Source of the DNA: an uncultured Porphyromonadaceae bacterium
GTDB lineage: Bacteria; Bacteroidota; Bacteroidia; Bacteroidales; Muribaculaceae
Assembly: GCA_945873625.1 (NCBI GenBank)
Contig: CAMCDS010000011.1
Location: 1-64,000, forward strand
DNA: 64,000 bases
Reading direction: 5' to 3'
A program made the translations under genes and the position numbers. Below are positions 40,022 through 48,675 of the stretch, one piece after another (positions within the stretch are counted from its first letter, which is position 1; each line of letters opens with the position of its first letter). The notes below the pieces were generated by a model, which saw only the letters and a list, made by a program, of their open reading frames with translations, was not told the DNA's origin and ran no database searches.

Positions 40022-41602
40022 TTATATTAGGTGGGTTACGTTGATTTTCTTGTACTTGCTACCCATGCCGAGGGCAAAAGCCATCTGGTCTTTTATGATA
40101 AGCTCGCCCTTTTGCAGTCCGGCAATAGCGGTGCGGATCTCTTGTAGTTCCGTGCCGCTTACGCCGAAAAGGTCTTTGATAACCTTGTCGTCGATTGTCT
40201 GCTGCTTCATAATCAAGGGGTACTGCGCGTTAGCATAGAAGTCGAAGCCCTTGTTTTTGAAGTCAGCCATATTCTGCGTAGCGAGAATAATAGACAATCC
40301 CTTATTGCGACCTACCGCAATAAGGTTGCGGAGCGGGCGGTTGTCGAAACTCAACATATAGTGAGCCTCGTCGATAATCGAGAAGTGGCGAATCTGCACA
40401 ACATCATCGTTGACGGCTTGCTTGTCGAGTTGTTCATAGATGTTGTTGAGTTTTGACATAAGGAAGTAAACGATGGCTTTTGCTATCGGGCCGTCCTTTG
40501 GATAGCCGTCCATCTTAACGATGAAGCTGTCGCCGACAAGGTCAGCTTTATCCTCCGTGTCAAAGATGTTGGCACGGTCGAGCTGTTTAAGAATCGACGA
40601 GATAGAATCGTCCTTGTCGGGGTCTTTCATTCGAGCCTGATATTCTTTGCGCATATCGGTGAATGTTATAGGCGCACCGTTGGTTCGTTTGTAACATTCC
40701 ACGATAGCCTCGCTCAAACGATTGCTCATATTTGAGCTTGGCGAAAGGCGGTCGAGCGATGCAAGAGCCGAAGCCATTTCGGTAGAATACAGGTTTATCT
40801 CGTTGATTGGGCGGTTGGTGAAGTCCTTGAAAGGAGTGAACGGCAGCGGTCGCTCTATCGGGTCGAGTATGCAAGAGCGGTCAACGTCGAAGTTTGATAG
40901 CCAGTGGTTATTCTGAATATCGCTGAACTCGCCTTTGTAGTCAAACAGAAGGAAGTTGACCGGATAAGCACTTTCGGAAGATAGAGCGCGAATCTGCTGC
41001 ATCAACACGGCAAGAAGATTGGTCTTGCCCGAGCCCGTGGCTCCCGCGATAATGATTTGAGCATTGGTGATGGCCCGGCTGTTAATATCGAGCTTTGCTT
41101 CCATCTCGGCATCGCCATAGTTGCCGATAAGCAGATTCAGAGCAGGTATATCTTTGGCAAGCGCGGCGCGGCCACTTTGCGAGAACAGATAGTTTTCGAG
41201 ATTGTTGTCGGCGAGAAGCGTGTCGCGCCCGCGATACATCTCTGCGCCGATTATGCGCGATAGCACACGGTTGTTCCCCAAGTCGAGCGAAGTGTCATGG
41301 TAGCGCATTTTGATGAGCGCCGAGTAAAGCGGCGACAGCTCCTGATGGGTGAAGAAGCTCGGCACAAACCGGTTGCCCTGTTGCAGCTTCATAGAGTCAA
41401 CAACGGCTTCATCGCGTTTGCCGGGTGTCGAAAGGCCTGCGAGCAAACAGATACGCATCAGCTTATTGTTGGGAATTGCATAGCGACGCTCATTGCCTGC
41501 GGAGCGCGAAAGATTGATAAGCGATTCTATCTTCTCTTTGAGCGGCGCAAACTCCGAGTTGAAATTTTCGGGAACGTATATATCTCCAAATTGTAGTGGC
41601 AT
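40022..41602 (-). CDS. HerA/FtsK-like ATPase of an extended R-M operon
   Basis: Walker A IIAGATGSGKTNLLAV, Walker B FSIIDEAHYML, sensor-like ILATQN. Confidence 0.8.
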   Translation of the reverse strand: MPLQFGDIYVPENFNSEFAPLKEKIESLINLSRSAGNERRYAIPNNKLMRICLLAGLSTPGKRDEAVVDSMKLQQGNRFVPSFFTHQELSPLYSALIKMRYHDTSLDLGNNRVLSRIIGAEMYRGRDTLLADNNLENYLFSQSGRAALAKDIPALNLLIGNYGDAEMEAKLDINSRAITNAQIIIAGATGSGKTNLLAVLMQQIRALSSESAYPVNFLLFDYKGEFSDIQNNHWLSNFDVDRSCILDPIERPLPFTPFKDFTNRPINEINLYSTEMASALASLDRLSPSSNMSNRLSEAIVECYKRTNGAPITFTDMRKEYQARMKDPDKDDSISSILKQLDRANIFDTEDKADLVGDSFIVKMDGYPKDGPIAKAIVYFLMSKLNNIYEQLDKQAVNDDVVQIRHFSIIDEAHYMLSFDNRPLRNLIAVGRNKGLSIILATQNMADFKNKGFDFYANAQYPLIMKQQTIDDKVIKDLFGVSGTELQEIRTAIAGLQKGELIIKDQMAFALGMGSKYKKINVTHLI

Positions 41603-41606
41603 GGCG

Positions 41607-43607
41607 TTACTGGTTTAATTCGATTCCAAAATAGCCGTCGCTGACGGTAGTTCTCTGTTCCTCCACGTCGCGATGAAGCGTGAATGTCTTTGAGATGAAA
41701 GCTTCGAGCTTCTTATAATCACTGTCGGGGCGCACCTCCGAGGTGGTGCAAAGGAGGATTGTCTGCTCGGCAAGGTTCGGGAAATATTCCTCGAAAAGCA
41801 TCTCGCGGCTCTCATTGTCGAGCACACCCATCACGGTATCAATCATCACGGGAGGATTGTAGTCACCAAGGTTGCGAAGCACTTTCAGAAGCACTTGAAT
41901 AAAAATCTGCTTTGAGGCAGCGTTAAGCTGATTGAGCGAGATTTGGTTTCCTTTTGTATGGAAAATTCTAATATTGAAGTTTTCCATGCTGTCGCTCAAC
42001 TCCACACGCCCGATATGTCCTTTGTATGACACGAGCAAGCGGTTGAGTTGCTGCTGCATCTCACTTTCAATCTGCGCCTTTTTCTTTTTGAGCAAGCTGT
42101 CGGCGACTTTCTCGAAGAACGGTTTAAGCTTGACGAGGGTATCATATTTCAAATCCGGCTCTTGCTGAATCTGCACATCATAGCGGTGTATGCGGTTGTC
42201 GAGTTTTTGAATCTCTTGTTTGAGCTGCCCCTCGGCAATCTTGGCTTTGTCGAGTTTGCGCTGACTTTCCTCGTAGTTGGATATAATAAACTCGTTACCA
42301 CCGGCGCGGGTCTGTTCGAGGTTGTTTTTCTCGGTGCGCAATTCCTCGATAGTTGCGAGAAGCACTTCGAGATCCTGACGTTGACGGTAGAGAGCCACAA
42401 ACTGATTGTTGGCACCACGGTTCACGAGCGATTTCAAGGCGGCAATCTCTGCATTGTCGAGATAATCAAACGGGTCTTGGCGGTTGGTGGTGTTCTGCAT
42501 GGCGACCATGTGGCGCACCACGTTTTCCTCGTCAACTTCGGGCGAGCAGAGCGACAACTCTTTGAGGTAGTCGATTATCTTTGCGGTAACGTCGCGAAGC
42601 GTTTCCAAAGGATACGCGCCGGTGCTCGAATTGGCGAGTTCGTCCTTGATCCGAAGAATATTGTTAATCTCCACGGAGAGATTAGCTGCCATTTTAGGAA
42701 GGAAAACATTGATTTCGATGTTTTCCATAAAACCCTTTATGTCCTCGGCGTAAGATGCGGCACGGCGAACAATATCATCAATCTTTGCCGTAATATCCAC
42801 AATGCGCTTATTGAGCGCGGCACTTTGCTGCGCGCCCTCTTTCGCTTTGTGATATTCGGTTTCCATCGACGTGAGATACTTATACAGTGCATCCTGTTCG
42901 GCTATGCAAGCGTTGAGGTCGGCAGTGAATTTATCCTTTTGGCTGACGAGTTCGTTATACTCGGCAGCCTCCTGTTCGGCTTGCAAGCGTTGTTGCGCCC
43001 AATCTTGCTGCAACTTCTCGGCGGCACGTTTGAGTTGGAGGTATTTCTTGAAGCCGAGCACATTCTCGAAGTTGTCGCGGATGGTCTGGGCGAACACGTT
43101 CTTTTTGAGAAGTTCGCTCGACTGCATGGCGTCGAACAGGAAATACTGGCTCAACTCCTGTGGGAGATTTGCCTTGATAATCTTGTTGACCTCCTGCTCG
43201 TTTTTGATGCGCTCCTTGGGCGCTGTCATCGTGCCGTACACAAACATATTGCCGTTCATGTTAAGGCTGACACTTTCGAGCGGCCGTCCTGCGGGATTGA
43301 GGATATATGTACGTTTAAGGATGTATTTCTGCTCCTGGCCAAGCACTTTTCCGCTGAAAGTAATCTGCAGGCATATTTCTGGCTTGACCTGCCCGACGGC
43401 ACCTTGATTCACAAGCTCCATGAAGTGGTCGCGGTTCTCGATTTTGAGGCCATAGAGGGCACCGCTTATAGCCTCAAACAAGGTGGTCTTACCGCCGCCG
43501 TTAGAGCCGCCGATAAGGATAATGGGGCGTTCCTCGTCAACTGTTAAATCGAGGTCGAGGTCAAGATATGTCTTGTAGTTGCTGACTTTGATTCTCTGAA
43601 TAAGCAT
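41607..43607 (-). CDS. DndD-like SMC/Rad50-type ATPase
   Basis: Walker A IGGSNGGGKTTLFEAI, long coiled coil, C-terminal VMIDTVMGVLDNESR resembling the DndD IDTPLGRLD motif. Confidence 0.8.
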   Translation of the reverse strand: MLIQRIKVSNYKTYLDLDLDLTVDEERPIILIGGSNGGGKTTLFEAISGALYGLKIENRDHFMELVNQGAVGQVKPEICLQITFSGKVLGQEQKYILKRTYILNPAGRPLESVSLNMNGNMFVYGTMTAPKERIKNEQEVNKIIKANLPQELSQYFLFDAMQSSELLKKNVFAQTIRDNFENVLGFKKYLQLKRAAEKLQQDWAQQRLQAEQEAAEYNELVSQKDKFTADLNACIAEQDALYKYLTSMETEYHKAKEGAQQSAALNKRIVDITAKIDDIVRRAASYAEDIKGFMENIEINVFLPKMAANLSVEINNILRIKDELANSSTGAYPLETLRDVTAKIIDYLKELSLCSPEVDEENVVRHMVAMQNTTNRQDPFDYLDNAEIAALKSLVNRGANNQFVALYRQRQDLEVLLATIEELRTEKNNLEQTRAGGNEFIISNYEESQRKLDKAKIAEGQLKQEIQKLDNRIHRYDVQIQQEPDLKYDTLVKLKPFFEKVADSLLKKKKAQIESEMQQQLNRLLVSYKGHIGRVELSDSMENFNIRIFHTKGNQISLNQLNAASKQIFIQVLLKVLRNLGDYNPPVMIDTVMGVLDNESREMLFEEYFPNLAEQTILLCTTSEVRPDSDYKKLEAFISKTFTLHRDVEEQRTTVSDGYFGIELNQ

Positions 43608-43618
43608 GGCGAGGAAAT

Positions 43619-43840
43619 TTATTGTTTGATTTTCTGAATCGCCGTACGGATAATATCTTCCGTAGTGGCATCGTCAATTTCTATCACGTCAACTTTTTTA
43701 GCGTGATAGGCTTTCAAGATTTCCTCGCTCAACCAGTCGAAATCAATCTGTTCGGCATCGCAGATGGCCTCAATCATATAGAGGTCATCGCGGCGTATAC
43801 CGTAGTGAACGAATTTTTGGTCTATTCCTTTGTTGCTCAT
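43619..43840 (-). CDS. Small (73 aa) protein between R-M and ATPase genes
   Basis: ATG ORF filling the gap in a tightly packed operon; MSNKGIDQKFVHYGIRRDDLYMIEAICDAEQIDFDWLSEEIL... Confidence 0.7.
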   Translation of the reverse strand: MSNKGIDQKFVHYGIRRDDLYMIEAICDAEQIDFDWLSEEILKAYHAKKVDVIEIDDATTEDIIRTAIQKIKQ

Positions 43841-43843
43841 ATC

Positions 43844-46210
43844 TTACGCTTGTTGTGGATAGAAACTATTCCAGTTCAATGTATCGGTGGTGTTTTCGAT
43901 AGGCAGCGGTGAGTACAGCCAATTCGAGCCTCGCTGCAAGATGACTCCACCGGCGAGCGGTTGCTCAGCTGTGCTGTTCTCCTTAATATATTCAAGCAGG
44001 GCATTATGTTTATCGGCGGCAAACATATCGCTTCCCGCACTCTTTGTATCGAAAAGATAGAAGTGTCCGTTTTTCATGCGGATAACGAAGTCCACATAAA
44101 AAAGCGCCTTTTCGCCACCTTGCCCTTTGTGGTATTCAATGGCGTAATTGGCTTTACCATTATCGCCGTTTTTATACCACCAGTCAATATACAGTGTATT
44201 GGCTTCAAGGAATTTGACAAATTCCTTTTCGGGATTTGAAGCGGCATTAAGCTGAATGAACGGTAGAAGTGCGTGGTTTTCAGCGGGGGCAACTTGGTTC
44301 GTTTCCGCGTCATATACGCGCTGTTCAGGCACTTCCCAATCATGTTCTTTATATACGCGAGCGGCTGCGGCTTTTGCGGCAGCGACTTGACGTTTGCGGG
44401 CATACTTTTCAAGAGCCGTTTCAAGAAGCCTGTCGAACTTGGGGCGGTTTTCGTGATAGAGTACAACTTTCTTCGCGTCTGTTTCATAGATGCCGAAGAA
44501 GTCAGCTATTAGTTCGGTGAGAAAGCTTGCTATTTTGTCGGTACGTCCTTTCCGTTCGAACTGACCGCCTTTGCCATCGATGTAGGCAATGAAAACGCCG
44601 TCAATCTCGCCTGTGGTACGGGCAAACTTGGCACGTTCCACCGTCAAGGTCTGCACTTCATTCTGGAAGTGTACGTCCTTGGGGATTTCGATGTTGATAG
44701 TCTTGACATCGAGGCGAATTGAGTTCTGAACACGACGGCGGTTTTCGTTGATGGTTAAATCGTCGGTTTCGGGGAGTGGCTGATAATCTTCATCTTCGCC
44801 ACGCATCGCTGCAAGCTCGGCTATGGAGAAAAGTCCGGCGCCCTGTTCGAGTTTCCAGAAATTGGTAGCCTCGTCATAGAGGACTTTTCGGAAGTCGGGA
44901 CCGAGATAGTTACGCTCAATGTTCGGTCGCTCTGAGTATACGGCTTTGAGCGATACGTTGCATAGATTAGCGCGACGATGTGCGGTAATCGTGTCGCTCA
45001 AAATGTAACCGGCATCGGCGGTTACAATATCAATCTTATCTTTGGCAATGTCAGTATAGACGTAGCCAACATTCAGCAGCTCATTGGGATAATGCCTTTG
45101 CTCCGGCATACGGAGTATGCGTCCGACGGTCTGAATGGTGAACTGGTCGCTCGACAGCTTGCGGAAAATAAGCAGTACGGCAGCACGAGGGCAATCCCAG
45201 CCGAGAGCAATAGCTTCCTTGAAAAGAAGCACCTGTGCGAGATTGGTAGGGTTTTCAAGCCCGTCGAGGTTCGACTTCTCGTTAGAGAGCCACACGGCGA
45301 GCTTGCCGTTTTCCTCGGTGATGTCGCACATATATTTAAGGTAGGTCTTGACCTGCTCCGCCACCTTTTCATCTTCCGTAGTCATGGATTCCTTCTTGTC
45401 GTTGGGAAGCTGAATGAGCAGAAGCGGATTGATGTTGATGCCCAGCGATTGATAAGCCTCGGCGATTTGGTTGCGCTTTTCGAGCGCGGCCTTAATCAAT
45501 CGCTCGTTCATGGCTATTTCGTCCTCCGAGCCGTTGATGTCGATTTCGGGGTTGAGCACCACCTCTTTTTTAATCATCTCGGCGGCGATAACGTCCTGCC
45601 GATACACTTTTGTGCGCTCGTCGGGGTGAGATGTTTTAGGAGTAGCCGAGATGCGGAGTTCCACGGCGGGATTGATACGTTCAAGCACCGCCTTTGTTTT
45701 GTCGGCTGTGTTTGACCAGAACATATGTTCCTCGTCGATCACTGCGACAATAGGCAAACCGAGTTCTTCCTGTGTGCGTCGAGTTATTTCATAGAGCGAT
45801 GCGGAGCTTTCGCTGTCGCGCACCATCAAGTTCTTCTCTTTGTTGACACTCTCCCAGTTGACGAACAGAATCTCGCCCGGCTGAATACCCTCGCTTTGGT
45901 CGAGTTCGTCGAACATTACCGGGGTGAGCTTTCGAGTTTCGCCGAAAGCACCTTTGAGGCTCATGTAGCTTTGGAGATGAAGTTTTCGAGGTGCAAACCA
46001 AATAAAGGCGCACTCCTTGAAGCGACTGTCGCCACGTGTGCGCAGCTCGTCAACAATGTTAGCGAGCGTCTGACAGGTCATAACGGTTTTACCTGCTCCG
46101 GTCGGAGCCTCGAAAACAATCTTACGGCGCGAGCCGCCAAGATTAAGTAGCTTTACAGTCTTGTCGGTAAGCTCGCTAATAGCGTCCTGTTGATATTTCA
46201 GCGTTTTCAT
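43844..46210 (-). CDS. res: Type III restriction enzyme Res-like helicase-nuclease
   Basis: DEAD-like motif I APTGAGKTVMT, VIDEEHMFW, SATPK, QTVGRILRMPE; C-terminal PD-(D/E)xK-like YVDFVIRMKNGHFYLFDTKS. Confidence 0.88.
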   Translation of the reverse strand: MKTLKYQQDAISELTDKTVKLLNLGGSRRKIVFEAPTGAGKTVMTCQTLANIVDELRTRGDSRFKECAFIWFAPRKLHLQSYMSLKGAFGETRKLTPVMFDELDQSEGIQPGEILFVNWESVNKEKNLMVRDSESSASLYEITRRTQEELGLPIVAVIDEEHMFWSNTADKTKAVLERINPAVELRISATPKTSHPDERTKVYRQDVIAAEMIKKEVVLNPEIDINGSEDEIAMNERLIKAALEKRNQIAEAYQSLGININPLLLIQLPNDKKESMTTEDEKVAEQVKTYLKYMCDITEENGKLAVWLSNEKSNLDGLENPTNLAQVLLFKEAIALGWDCPRAAVLLIFRKLSSDQFTIQTVGRILRMPEQRHYPNELLNVGYVYTDIAKDKIDIVTADAGYILSDTITAHRRANLCNVSLKAVYSERPNIERNYLGPDFRKVLYDEATNFWKLEQGAGLFSIAELAAMRGEDEDYQPLPETDDLTINENRRRVQNSIRLDVKTINIEIPKDVHFQNEVQTLTVERAKFARTTGEIDGVFIAYIDGKGGQFERKGRTDKIASFLTELIADFFGIYETDAKKVVLYHENRPKFDRLLETALEKYARKRQVAAAKAAAARVYKEHDWEVPEQRVYDAETNQVAPAENHALLPFIQLNAASNPEKEFVKFLEANTLYIDWWYKNGDNGKANYAIEYHKGQGGEKALFYVDFVIRMKNGHFYLFDTKSAGSDMFAADKHNALLEYIKENSTAEQPLAGGVILQRGSNWLYSPLPIENTTDTLNWNSFYPQQA

Positions 46211-48114
46211 TCCTCGCCTCCTTCCTGACTGAACAGCCCACCGATTTCATCATCATCGCCCCCGGCAAGTGCATCTTCCTCCTCGGTCGGCTCGATTGGT
46301 TTCTGCCTATGCTTCGGCAGTATTCGCTTATATGTGTTGTAGATTGCTTGTGGCAGAGCGCAGAGTTCCACCTTGTCGCTGACCGGCTCGAAACTCGCCT
46401 CCCACGGGTCTTCGCTTGGCGAGAACACATAAACCTTGATTTTCGAAGTGGTTTCCACCGAACCTATCATCTTGACGATTTCATCAACATATCGTTCATC
46501 GTAGATGACGAGCATTTTCTTATCGCCGTGCTCAAAATAGCGATAGATGTTTTTGTAAGTCGGGAGTCCGGCAAACGACTTTTTCTCTGCATAAAGGTTT
46601 TCCTTTATGCAGAGCATATCAGTGGAGAGCTGAACCAAACGTCGCATATTTTTAGTGGAGCGGCTGCGACCCACAAAATCCGTGCGATAATAGCGGAGGT
46701 TGTTGTTGGCAAGTCCGTCAACTTCTTCGCCGTTTGGCTTCGTATATCCCTGAATCACGCGCTTGTTGCGCTCGTAGGTTACATTCTCGCAGATGCCGTT
46801 CTCGTTGTTGGTGCAGAGAATACAGGTGCGCTTGCCGCCGTCTTCTGCGTTCAGCTGCATTACAGCATGGAGAGTAGTGCCGGAACCGGCGAAGAAATCG
46901 AGGATACGAGGATTGTCTCTGAAAGCAAGTAAAGAGGCTATAATAAATCGGTCTTTAGGATTGTTAAAAAGTTTCTCTCCTAAAATAGCATCAAGTTCTG
47001 CTGACGCTCCTCTTCCATCTTTATAAAAGACCGTAGAGGGCATTTCAAATTCCATATCCTTAAGATATTTCTTAATTTTGGGAACAGTTGTTTCCGTTTC
47101 TCCAAAATATATTCTTCCCTCATCAACTAACCTATCCAATGTTGATTCTTTCCAACGCCATCCTAATCGTGGAACCGCTGTTGGCTTCTTCGTTATTGGA
47201 TGAATCAAAGGTTTATGACACCTTGTTTCTGGCCTATCAGGAGCGCAAGAATTATCAGCAAAGAAAAGGCCGTTATCGTCTACATAGTTGTAATGCTTTG
47301 AGCCATAAGCAGGATCATTTTCCTGAAGTGTTGAGAAGAATTTGCGTATTTCCGATTGTATTTTTATATTGTCTTCTCCATATTTTCTTCGAAGCTCCCG
47401 ATATTTAGCATAAATCTTGTCTAATCCCTGCTTTTTCGTTTTCCATGACATTTCAGGATTATCAATCAATGTTCGATTCTTTGCATAACAAAGAATATAT
47501 TCTTGATTTACACCCACAAGATTACCAGAACTCTTTTTACCTTGCTGCCAAATAAATTGGCAGATAAAATTTCTTTCTCCGAAAAGACCTCTATCTTTAT
47601 CGTCTAAAAGTATTTTCAGCGCGTGTAATTCATTGTCATCTATTGAAATGAATATAACGCCACGGTCAGAAAGAAGTTTTTTAGCGATGCGCAAGCGACG
47701 CGACATAAAGGAAAGCCATTTTGAATGGCGATAGCTATCTTCGCTATCAACAAAAGAGTCGTTGTAAACGAAGTCTTTGTTGCCTGTGTTGTATGGCGGA
47801 TCTATATAGATTACGTCGATTTTACCTGCATGGGTATATGCGAGGGTGGCAAGGGCTTCGAGGTTGTCGCCCTCGATAAGAATATGATTGGGAGCATCTG
47901 GACCGGCATCAGTCAATGCTCGTTCTTTGTCCTCGATTAGTACAGGAAGCTCGTTGCGCAGTCGTTCTTCAACATCTTCGGGCTTATCTTCCCACACAAG
48001 GCCGTAGGTTTTGTGTTCACGGAGAAGTCCGAGAAGCGCCGAGCGTTCATCGTCGGTCAACCCCTCCAAGGTGTTGATGCGGTCGATTAGCTTATGTCGG
48101 TCAGTCGCTTTCAT
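46207..48114 (-). CDS. mod: Type III-like site-specific adenine DNA methyltransferase (Mod)
   Basis: Beta-class order: YIDPPYNTGN (motif IV) then FFAGSGTTLHAV (motif I); 4-nt overlap with res. Confidence 0.92.
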   Translation of the reverse strand: MKATDRHKLIDRINTLEGLTDDERSALLGLLREHKTYGLVWEDKPEDVEERLRNELPVLIEDKERALTDAGPDAPNHILIEGDNLEALATLAYTHAGKIDVIYIDPPYNTGNKDFVYNDSFVDSEDSYRHSKWLSFMSRRLRIAKKLLSDRGVIFISIDDNELHALKILLDDKDRGLFGERNFICQFIWQQGKKSSGNLVGVNQEYILCYAKNRTLIDNPEMSWKTKKQGLDKIYAKYRELRRKYGEDNIKIQSEIRKFFSTLQENDPAYGSKHYNYVDDNGLFFADNSCAPDRPETRCHKPLIHPITKKPTAVPRLGWRWKESTLDRLVDEGRIYFGETETTVPKIKKYLKDMEFEMPSTVFYKDGRGASAELDAILGEKLFNNPKDRFIIASLLAFRDNPRILDFFAGSGTTLHAVMQLNAEDGGKRTCILCTNNENGICENVTYERNKRVIQGYTKPNGEEVDGLANNNLRYYRTDFVGRSRSTKNMRRLVQLSTDMLCIKENLYAEKKSFAGLPTYKNIYRYFEHGDKKMLVIYDERYVDEIVKMIGSVETTSKIKVYVFSPSEDPWEASFEPVSDKVELCALPQAIYNTYKRILPKHRQKPIEPTEEEDALAGGDDDEIGGLFSQEGGEE

Positions 48115-48152
48115 GGCGATTCATTAGAATCGCGGATTCTCCTCGCGACAAT

Positions 48153-48228
48153 TTTGGTCGGTTTTTTAATAAAAAAGCGTGAGAATCTGTACTTCACATA
48201 TTCTCCAAGCTCGGAAAAACCGACCAAA
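48153..48228. repeat. 14-nt perfect inverted repeat upstream of mod
   Basis: tttggtcggttttt (48153-48166) and aaaaaccgaccaaa (48215-48228); further direct copy tggtcggttttttt near 48387. Confidence 0.7.
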
Positions 48229-48561
48229 GTTAAACCGATTACAGCAGAATATGCTTTTCGAGACCTCACGCCGGTATATACAGCCACCCAAAACTCACCC
48301 CATGCCAAAAGGCAAGGAATGAGCCCGGATAGGTATGGACATACCCGTGAGCATCTACTTTAGCATTATTCTTGGCTGTAAATAACTGGTCGGTTTTTTT
48401 GCTTGGCAAGAATAAAGCGCGAGTAAACGCCTTTTATTTTTACCTCCCGCCTCGCTTCCTCTCGCGGAAGACGCACGGCGTGAGTCTATTTGCAAAATTA
48501 CTAAATTATTCTGAAACAGGGGGCACCGGAGGGCTAAAATGTACAATATACTTTTCCAATA

Positions 48562-48593
48562 TTTGCTTTTCGCTGAAAAATTTATTATCTTTG
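48562..48593 (+). promoter_or_regulatory. Bacteroidetes-type promoter of pullulanase gene
   Basis: TTTG-N20-TATCTTTG. Confidence 0.65.
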
Positions 48594-48675
48594 TAGTCGA
48601 TTTTCCGTAAATAACCCTATTTACCCCACATTTACCCCCCTATTTAAGGCTTCACTGAATAATTCTTACCCAAAA

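Noticed and set aside
42048-43547. 499-aa plus-strand ORF
   Set aside because: Antisense to the DndD-like ATPase; no own motifs.
40022-48660. Integrase- or tRNA-bounded genomic island
   Set aside because: No integrase, attachment repeats or tRNA recognised at either edge; island status rests on gene content and composition only.
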